A DNA stretch of 64,000 nt from Gavia stellata. Lineage: Eukaryota > Chordata > Aves > Gaviiformes > Gaviidae. The stretch lies in the NCBI RefSeq assembly GCF_030936135.1, contig NC_082596.1, positions 14,918,155 through 14,982,154 of the forward strand, given 5' to 3'. Below the pieces are notes generated by a model, which was given only the letters and a program-made list of their open reading frames with translations, ran no database searches and was not told where the DNA came from. Made by a program: the position numbers and the translations under genes. This document shows, in pieces, positions 55,728-64,000 of the stretch (position 1 is its first letter; every line of letters begins with the position of its first letter).

Positions 55728-58700
55728 AGCAGTGGGAGCATATCCCAGTAGAGGAGGTGTTCAGCTGCTCAGTAGCAATGTAAAATCCTCTTTGAAGTGG
55801 CCTGCAAACCACTAGCTGTCCACGTACTGTGATCTAAAAACATTTCGTAGAGGTCTCTGGGTAGAAGTACCATAGGAACAGAAGCAAGAAGTTGCACATA
55901 AAAAGAAGATAATTTCCTGTGGCTCTAATCACCTGCAAATTCTGAAAAGAAATGACGACTATTCTTTGACAAGGCAACACAAAAGCCAGTAGGCAGCTGT
56001 TGTAGCCCAGCGAGAGCTATGGTGACATAGGGTGGGAAAGCTATGTGTGTATGGCAGCATTTTTAAATAAAAGGCAATACAACAATTTGCACTACTTAGC
56101 GTACAGTGCCTGCTTCAAACGCGTGCTCTTGAAGCTGAGCATTTAATTTTAAGCATGTGCTTATGCAACTTGAGTTTCAACAGTACTGGAAATTCACAGC
56201 TGCCATGGACAATATGAGAATAAATACCTGACTGCAAAACAACAGCCATTTTTCTAGAGGACATTCAGTTTGACAGTTATAGCTACTCCCTTCTGAATAT
56301 TCCTGAATTTTCCTGAGGAACTGCAAGTATAAAGACTAAGTATCTATACGTGAAATGCTGTCTTTATAGTATAAACTCACTGTATCTTTGAGTCCTGTGA
56401 CATTCTTTGACATTCTCAGATTATCTCTTGCATTAATGGCTCAGTTTAAAAATGAATGTGTAAATATTTATTTATGTACAAGTTGCAGAGAAATCTAATA
56501 GTTTAAAATCACTCAGCTTCTCTGGAACATCAATAGTATTTTTGTCTGCACTGTGTGTATACAAAAGGAATTATTACATTGGCAGTTACTATTTCTGTTT
56601 TCATAAGTAACACATACAAGTGAAAAATATAAGCCACATCACTCACCAGATAAAGAAAGACAAATTTTAGAAGTGTGATTTATAGAAACCTTTAATGGCA
56701 GTTTTATTGTAAAAGGTTAGAAGTTGTCTCACTTTGAAGAGTGGTGTTGTCTAGCTTTACTTATACATGTGACATACACATGCTTTTTAACTTATACAAG
56801 TGGTCTAGTTCTAATTATACACTGGGAAGAAAATACTCGTACTTGCAACAATTGATTTCTCAGTCTGTCTTGCATTAGGCAAACATTTTTGCAAACCATA
56901 TTGTCTCAGTTTTTCCTGTCTCTAAAATTGGAATAATTCTTATTTAGCAAAATTAACATTAAAAATTAGTATTTAATTCCTGACGTTATCTGAAATTACT
57001 AGAGCATTACCCCATAATCTCATCATTCTGTCTCCATCCACAGGGAAAAGGAAACCTCCATGCATCATAGCTGTCAGTGCAGATGAAGAAAGAAGTCAGT
57101 CACTCCTCCTTCTTCTTCCAAATCCTCAGACTACTCTCTTCGGCTATGTCTATGTTAGTACATCAGATCAGTCCAGGGACCGTTCTCTGGTCCCAAGGCC
57201 AAGTGGCACAACACAGGCTGCACCCCTATGCCCAAATTCTGATCTCATGTTATTCTCTGAACTACACTTGGGCAATTTTCACAGAGGTCTAGACCATGCT
57301 AAGGGTACATCCTGACTGTTAAACCAGTAAATGTGGGACAGTGTTTGACACATCCCTAGCACTCTGTAATTTTTAGTGAGGATATAATCAGAAAAGGAAG
57401 AAACTATTGAGATAAACATTCCTCCTGTGTGACTTTTTCCTCCTAAACCTCTTCCTGAAGATAATCTCATAGGAGAGGGTAGTAGGACAGACCCATTGGT
57501 ATTGCAGATGCTGCTATGACACCACTACATCTTTTTGATGCTGACAATTTTATTTTCAGCTTCTATGGAGCCCTAAAATGCAGACAATCAAATTCTGATA
57601 CACTTGAAGTGGTTTATTGCATTATTTTATGAGTGAAATGCCTTCCGTGGGACTAGCTGTGGAACCAGTTGTGTTCAAAGGTATACACATGGCATTTGGT
57701 CTTGATAAAGGTAATCAAAATTATGTCTCTTGTAGGAAATATGACAGAAGGAAAACAGGAGAAATATGGCACTGAATTAATGCTCCAATTAGCTTAACTG
57801 CTACTTGAATTTAATTAACTATTATATTGCTTGAAGATGTTCTATAAATGACTTGCAAATGTACATGTGCAGAGGAGTGGCACTAATCTGTGTTATCAAG
57901 GCATAAAGATTTATTAGAGGATCTCACAAGATCTATAGTAACCAAAAATGTCATCACATAAGAGAATAAGTCTTACAAACATGCCTGTCTTTTTAATGAA
58001 GTTAGTTATTACTGCTGATGCCAGGGGTTTTTCCCTTTCTGGTTGCTTGCTTCAGTCCACACTGTGATATTCATGCATCTCTTGAAATGCCTCACTTCTG
58101 TGAATAATCTTACATTTTCCGTGGTACTTTGCAGGAAGCAAGGTGCTCTATTATATTCAGAATTCTGTGTCCTCTGAAGTGCGTGAAAGTTTGACTCTGA
58201 CTCCTATGGGATATCTCGGAGGGTATGTATCACTATGTGCAGACAAACTGCAATTTAATTGGAAACTATACACTTCGTAGCTTAATTGTTAACTTTGCAC
58301 CCTTTTTTCCAAAATACAAACTTTCACTGCAGAGGTATTTTGAATACTTTTGTCACATTGAAGAGGGAAAGAATTAATTAAATTCTGGATTGCAAGTCGA
58401 GAACACAATATGGAAATCCCCATTGAACTGCAGGCAAGTAATGGTGCTCAAATTGTGATAGAGACTAACGTATCTTGCAAATGAAAAAGCCATCTCCGAT
58501 CTGTAACATAATGATATGCACAGATTTCTCCCTGCCCCCATCCCCACTCTTTTTTGCTCAAGTCTAAAGTGCACTCTGTAATGCATTATTAAGCTAAATT
58601 CTGACCCAGTTTCTTAATTATCTGTAAGCTACGGGGAACTTGTAGCAGAATATTAACTAAGGCAAGAGATGTAAGACAGAAGAATCCACGATGGCATTAG

Positions 58701-59739
58701 AGAGAATCATTAGCATTTTGCTGAGAAAATCCTTCACATTTTAATATTTAACCTAGCCTAACATGTAGAATGTATATTTTAAAGTGGTACAAATTATCTA
58801 CCAACCAAGCCACCAAAACAACCCAGGCAAAAAAGAAAATAAAATGGAAGTATTTGGGGAAGCATTCCTGGATTCACAAAATCAAAAACCTGTAGCATAC
58901 TGACACATTTCTGGGACAACAGGATTTTTTCCAACCGTTCTTAGTGGATACCATTGACAGTTGTTACAGTCTCACACAACATTATGATGTGCTGAACTAT
59001 TTATTTTAGATGAACTCTAGAATATAATCTGCTATGGGTTATATATGTGTACCAAAATTTTTGGGGGTACAATAGGTATAAACAACTGTCATTCATACTA
59101 AATGACACTTTGGAAGAATCTTCCAAACACTTTTGTGCCTGGTTCTTATCAAGTTAGCGGTTGAAAGTTTTATACCTCCCTGCACTGCTGCATATTAGTG
59201 GAATATGAGAAGTTTTCATGGTGAAAAATCAACCACAGATATAGTGTATCAGAAACAAAGAACGAACACATGGACTTCTACCTACAAAGCTGAAGGCATG
59301 TGTGATTTTGAAGACTTGCTGTGTATCTCTGATGTAAAAGTGTTCAAGTGAGTGAAAAACATACTGCAAGAGCAATGTATTTAGTGAGAAAATTTTTTAA
59401 TATAAAACATATTTCAAAATTATTTGGGGAAGAAATACTTTCCCCACCCCGTAATTGAAGGATTTGTGGTATGCTTATATAGGAAGTCAAGCTTTAATCG
59501 TAAAATTTAGATAGCAGAGAAAGTCTGCAATATATATTTATAATTTTTTGGACAAGGACGTACGTATTCAGTTTAAAGATCAAAGAAAACCCATGCAGTC
59601 CAATTACCATTGACCTGAGGAGTCACCTAACTCAGCAGAATATGGCATTTGTATATACATTTTTAAAAACATTTGTTTCATGAATTCATCAATGAAGAAA
59701 TCCTACTGTTTGAAAAAGAGTAAGAGTCAAATACAACGT

Positions 59740-59745
59740 TTTATT
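59740..59745 (-). terminator. Candidate DEPTOR polyadenylation signal
   Basis: On the minus strand this reads AATAAA. It is the first canonical hexamer I find downstream of the DEPTOR stop codon at 60779, giving a 3' UTR of about 1.05 kb. Longer 3' ends using later sites cannot be excluded. Confidence 0.4.
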
Positions 59746-60778
59746 AGTAATAGTGTCAAATGCAACTCATGTGGCAAGACTGTAGTTTGCAAAACATTTG
59801 ATGATTTGAAAGTGCTAACAAGCTTAATGTACATTCAAGTACATCATTGCTTCAATTTGAAGTGTACTTTCTCTATTGAAGCATCTGGATGTATCATTCC
59901 TAATGCTAACACTGTGAATTTCCCACTTCAACCCACCAAATATTCTTCTTCTAGGAATAAAGGTATCCAAAATTTCTCCAAAGTGACTAATGACGAGACT
60001 GAGACACCCTTCCTTTACAGAAAAGCGGTGGGAAAAAAAAAAAATCAAGATTTTATATTTGACCACCTAAACCAGTGTGTAGGCATGTAAACAAATTTTC
60101 AAAGGCCAGATTTTGCAAAAGTACCGCACGCTTTTCCATTTGTATGGCCTTATATTTTTCTTTCTAGAATAATCCATGCATTCAGTCAAACCCAAACATT
60201 CATACCAGAGTATTCCCTATAGAGAATGAACACCTTTTTTCATGCATTTGCAGTTCGTTTGTGTTTGATGGCAAACAAGCCAGCATTTAGTCAGCTGTCC
60301 CTCAGCCCAAGGAGAGAGCAACCGCAGCAGCACATGCTCCTGGGACAAAGCTGGACACCAGGAGGATGTTTACCAATGTAAATATGTCATGCAAACCATC
60401 TGTGACATCCTGACCCCACAGTATTTGGTTCCTTCATCTCCTGAAGTACTTTGATCCAGTGGTGGACAGTGAGGAAGTCTGCATGGACTCTTAGATGGGA
60501 AACCATCCTGACTGATGCAGACATGGCTGGACAGACAACCTAAAGGCCTCGTCTCCATCAGGCAAAGAAAAGTCTTTAGTGAAAATATGCTGGTATCTAT
60601 TGTTCACTTCTTAGCATAATCACCAGTGCTATTATTGTTAAATGAAAGAGAGCCCCCCTCCCCTAAAAGCAAAATCGTCTATTTAGACACAGCAATGTTC
60701 TGCCTCCTTCTGTCATGCTGCTCCATGATCGTCGCTATTTCTCTCACAAAGATGTCCAGTAAGAGGGTTTTTTCTTTC
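59746..60778 (-). other. DEPTOR: Probable DEPTOR 3' UTR
   Basis: The sequence runs from the DEPTOR stop codon to the first canonical poly(A) hexamer on the minus strand. The extent is inferred only from that hexamer. A 136-codon plus-strand frame inside it (59680-60090) does not resemble a known protein. Confidence 0.45.
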
Positions 60779-60907
60779 TCAGGACTCTATTTCTTCCATC
60801 ACTTCCATCACAATTGTTCGAGGGCCGGTCAGGATGAGGTTGCTCACTGTCCTGTAATCCACGTGGAGAACATTGAGGCCATTGACAGACACGACGAATT
60901 GGCAAAC
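60779..60907 (-). CDS. DEPTOR: DEPTOR, last coding exon (C-terminal half of the PDZ domain)
   Basis: DEPTOR binds the FAT region of mTOR through its C-terminal PDZ domain and restrains mTORC1 and mTORC2. The exon has acceptor CCTCAG ending at 60908, a phase 0 entry, and 42 codons plus TGA (60781-60779). It encodes VCQFVVSVNGLNVLHVDYRT and then VSNLILTGPRTIVMEVMEEI, ending ES. This matches my memory of the human C-terminus except for the last residues (human ends ELEC). The preceding exon, which should end in a segment like SGPAAAAGMK, is not in the window, so the last intron is longer than 3.09 kb. DEPTOR next to and in the same direction as COL14A1 agrees with vertebrate gene order. Confidence 0.97.
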   Translation of the reverse strand, partial: VCQFVVSVNGLNVLHVDYRTVSNLILTGPRTIVMEVMEEIES

Positions 60908-63900
60908 CTGAGGAGAAAGGCAAGCAGCAAAAGTTAGGCATTAGACTTTTTTTGGTGAGGTTATTTACACAGACGTAGTATCAACTCCTGGGCATGCAAA
61001 ACCTCCAGAACTCTTCATACCATCTCATTCAGCACTCTTAAGAAAAACACATTTCTTAGAATTAATCTGTCAAGTTAATTTTCCGTAACATTTTTTGAAA
61101 TATCACGGCAACTTTCAAATCTGTGGAATTTTGAAGTCCTACATCAATCATTTTTCTTACAACAATGATATTTTTATTATAACTGATATTTTCTGCTATC
61201 AATGGTGCTTTGCAAATAATATGGGACAAGACAGCTCTGGCCATTGCAAAGAGTCTGTTATCCTTAGTTCGTCTTAAACACTTCCATAGAAACCATTTTA
61301 GACAGCTCTTGGTAGTCACAGTAAAAACATGCATCACGTTTCCAGGCTTGGGGCAAGGTCTGGATGATGACTTCACTAGATTCAGTGCCAGAACCTCCAC
61401 CAATACAACATAACCCAAAGGATCCAAATTCTAGGAACTAATATCATGGAAGATGAAGTCAGTACTAGGATGGATTAAAATGTTACTGCCATTTTCAGGT
61501 GATACTCCTACACAGATTTAGTTCTTTTTACTTTTTATGTGAACAGTTTTTGTTTTTCTTCAGCAAGTATGGCTCATTAATTAATTTAAAATATGCTAAT
61601 ATTTTGGTTTTGTATCATCAGTGTCTTGTATCATCAGAGGCCATTTTCTGTCCAAAAAGTCTTGATGGAAATATTCTGACCAAGGCCACTGTATATCTTA
61701 AAAGAGTTAATCAATCAGAGAAAAAATCACGTCAACATTGTAAAAAACTGACAAGGAAAAGAAAGATAACAACACTGATTCCTCAAAACCATTAAGCCAT
61801 CTCTATCTAATAATAGTATTACAGTATTTGGTAAAAAGACCAAAAATGTGTAGTGTCTAGGTCTGTGTTTTTAATGTTAAAAATATGGAGCCTAAAGCAA
61901 CCATAATATCATCATGATGTTTCAATGCAAACAATACACTCACCAGGTTATCCTACTCATAAGTCATCTTGAGTCTGTATGAAAGAAGCTATGAAGTGAG
62001 TACCACTGGAAATTTTCATGCTTTATTTTCTATTCTTACCTTTCCTATTTGGGCAGAAACACAACACAGAAATGTATGCAGAAGAGGTGGGAAACAGCTC
62101 TGGTGTCTTCCATTGCTAGCTCTAAAACAGATTTTCACACAAGCCAAGTAATTTAGCTTTTGTGCATCAGCTACCTTCCCTCTCAAGTAAAACGTGTGGT
62201 GAAACTCAATTCATATTTGTGCAAAATGTACAGAATGTAGCTATCGATGTTCCATTTAAGGAAAATTATAGAGGAAGCAAAGCCAATCCAGAAACGTAAC
62301 ATTTCATCAAAAATGCCACCGATGATTTTAATCTTTGCTCCTTAGAGCCTCTGCACAGAAACAGCGTCAGCAGCAGCCCTGAAGGGAGGGGAGGCCTCTC
62401 CCTTGCACCTCACCCCTTCAAACTCAGAACTCCTCTGCAGAGCTGAAGATCCTGAAAGTCAGCCTTACTGGTAGCCTAAATGATCATCAAAGTATGGCAA
62501 TCAGCAATACCACTTAGCCAACTTCCATGGCAGTATGAATATAACTTTCCTATACATTCACATGCTATTTTTCAGCTGCAAGTAGCATTAGGAAAACGGT
62601 TCAGCTTTTACATGCAGACAAAGCATTCTGAATTTTAAGGATTTTGGTTTAAAAGGTAACCCATCATCCTCTCCAGTGTGCCTTGATTAGTATTTAAGAG
62701 GCATGTCTATTTAGTTTAAAATGCAGATTTTTGCAGCATCTATAGGTCTCTTAACTCCCAGCGGTATTTCCTAATGCTTTCTATGGCTTTCCAAGATTGT
62801 ATCAAGTTTCACTGAATTATAGCTCTGGCTCCAGAATAATATTTGGGTTGATTTAAAACAGACCTGCAGAAATAACATTGTCTCTTCTGGCTTAATGCAA
62901 TTTTTGGAAGTTGAATGGCTGACGTTTGTTTTACTGCTGCATATTCTCAGACTTCTCAAGTTACTGGAATCCCAATGCATGGGACTCGTGTTTGGCCAGG
63001 GACAGGCATGCAAGTGTGTGATGGATAAATCTGCATGCCAGATCATGTCAGGGGCATTCAGGGGCCTCCAGGGAACATACCTGGCAAGAGGAACAGACTT
63101 CCCAGACCAGCCAGCCACTCGCACCAGGGCTGCAATGGTGTAAATGCGGACGGCACAGGCACTGCAGTAATGAACAGCAATCTGGATGCCAAAGAGTGAA
63201 TTTCTTACGCAAAAGACAAGAGTCGACACGTCTGCGTTCTTGATGTGTTTGCTCCAATGTATGCCCTTGGCAGTATTATTAATCAGCAATGCGTAGGGGC
63301 TGAGCACAGTCCCCTGCGTGCTGTCCGTTGCACTGGATCCAAATGGCTTACTAGTTTCACCATTTCCAGTGGGTAGGATTAGATGCAGAAAATCCACCTG
63401 AGCCAGACAAGAAGGGAAATGTAGGGAGGAGGACAAGGCACAGAAGAGAGTACTTCTGTCCTAAAATTGCATTAAAAGACCTGCGAGGAACAGGAGATGA
63501 TAATAAAGAGGCAGTCACCCTGGGGCCAGAAAGCTCTCTCCATGGCCATCGCTTGGTCCTGACGAGGGAAGAGAGGTTTTCACAGTCCTGGGCCCTTCGG
63601 TATGCTGAGTGCCCTCGACTCACCCCGTTTTGTTCTCTACACCCCAGTTTTCCATCCAAAGCAGCATCCAGGAAATGAAATGCAGCACTTCTTTGTCCAT
63701 TTTGGCCGTCATCAATCCTGCCCCCAACAAGCCAACTTCGTGCGTTGCCCTCTTGGTGAAGTTACAAAATGAGTGAGAGCAAGTGAGTACCCACAAATCA
63801 GCCCTGACTGAGTGTATCAACCCACACATTATCATCTCAGGAATTTTCTTAAGGAGAATGGTTTACAAAATCGCAGTGATTTAATGTTACATTTATAAAA

Positions 63901-64000
63901 ACACATTTCAAAAAGCTGCAAGTGCTCAGCTCATAGCTACAGCTGTTAAGGGCTTTGTAACTATAAATATGTAAAACTTCTCTGTTGGTTTCCACACATC
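60908..64000 (-). other. DEPTOR: DEPTOR last intron (partial)
   Basis: No further DEPTOR exon was found in any minus frame. The stretch contains a 121-codon minus frame (61062-61427) without recognisable similarity. It also contains a 221-codon minus frame (62771-63436) with a weak reverse-transcriptase-like stretch, listed separately. Confidence 0.8.
63212..63319 (-). mobile_element. Possible reverse-transcriptase relic, not CR1-like
   Basis: Within the 221-codon minus frame, residues about 40-75 read TQGTVLSPYALLINNTAKGI followed by HWSKHIKNADVSTLV. The order resembles the non-LTR reverse-transcriptase block P-Q-G-x-V-L-S-P ... Y-x-N-D ... F-A-D-D-T, with similar spacing. The catalytic box is degraded to NADV. 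The rest of the frame does not follow the family, as expected if frameshifts have accumulated, or if the match is chance. It would be an L2/Rex-type rather than a CR1 remnant. Flanking non-coding sequence gave no independent support. Confidence 0.35.

Larger units (their letters stand above)
51486..59700. other. Intergenic DNA between the LTR and the DEPTOR 3' end
   Basis: AT-rich sequence with no recognised gene. It contains a short direct repeat at 55607-55642, a (GCA)n tract at about 55705-55727, and an exon-like acceptor/donor pair on the plus strand at 54683-54772 described among the findings. Confidence 0.7.

Noticed and set aside
59680..60090. 136-codon plus-strand frame with a Cys-x-x-Cys start
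   Set aside because: Only one CxxC pair, no zinc-finger spacing beyond it, and it overlaps the presumed DEPTOR 3' UTR on the other strand.
63212..63319. Assigning the reverse-transcriptase-like stretch to CR1
   Set aside because: It does not follow the CR1 residues seen at 25296-26690 around the same motifs, so CR1 origin was not accepted. It is kept only as a low-confidence possible relic.
1..64000. CRISPR arrays, operons, tRNA or rRNA genes
   Set aside because: Scanning for regularly spaced repeats and cloverleaf-like conserved boxes gave nothing. The repeats seen are LINE, LTR and simple repeats of an animal genome.

Overview
This window is vertebrate, almost certainly avian, genomic DNA. 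It has widely spaced short exons with GT/AG borders, at least seven CR1 (chicken-repeat-1) LINE pieces, solo LTRs of an endogenous-retrovirus family widespread in birds, and one CpG island. There is nothing prokaryotic in it: no operons and no CRISPR array. I also saw no tRNA or rRNA gene.

Two host genes are recognisable, both on the minus strand and arranged head-to-tail. From about 41 kb down to base 1 lies the 5' part of COL14A1, the collagen XIV alpha-1 (undulin) chain of the FACIT fibril-associated collagens. Nine coding exons are resolved to the base: 38223-38344 (signal peptide), 32463-32579 and 31183-31326 (first fibronectin type III domain), 28168-28254 (basic linker), 5266-5421, 4497-4616, 2192-2356 and 1633-1794 (first von Willebrand factor A domain), and 53-204 (start of the second FN3 domain). 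Together they give 1191 bp, or 397 uninterrupted codons, and every internal junction is phase 1. The rest of the gene lies to the left of base 1. The non-coding first exon and promoter are probably in the CpG island at about 39.63-41.31 kb, but I could not place the first exon firmly.

From about 41.3 to 59.7 kb is AT-rich intergenic DNA. It carries a long degenerate CR1 (45.33-46.47 kb), a small GC-rich patch (49.95-50.27 kb), a solo LTR of about 1.1 kb (50.36-51.49 kb) and simple repeats. At 60779-60907 (minus) is the last coding exon of DEPTOR, the DEP- and PDZ-domain inhibitor of mTOR, followed by a likely 3' UTR of about 1 kb. The rest, up to 64000, is the last DEPTOR intron. The DEPTOR-COL14A1 order and shared orientation match the known vertebrate arrangement.

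The 22.7-kb intron 5 of COL14A1 (5422-28167) is the main repeat landing site. It holds CR1 pieces of three subfamilies, an LTR, and a 1.4-kb CR1 whose 468-codon reverse-transcriptase frame is still open although its catalytic motifs are damaged. Nothing in the window looks like a new biological system. The points most worth checking are the near-identical same-direction CR1 pair flanking two VWA exons, the true first exon of COL14A1, and a possible second, non-CR1 reverse-transcriptase relic near 63.2 kb.
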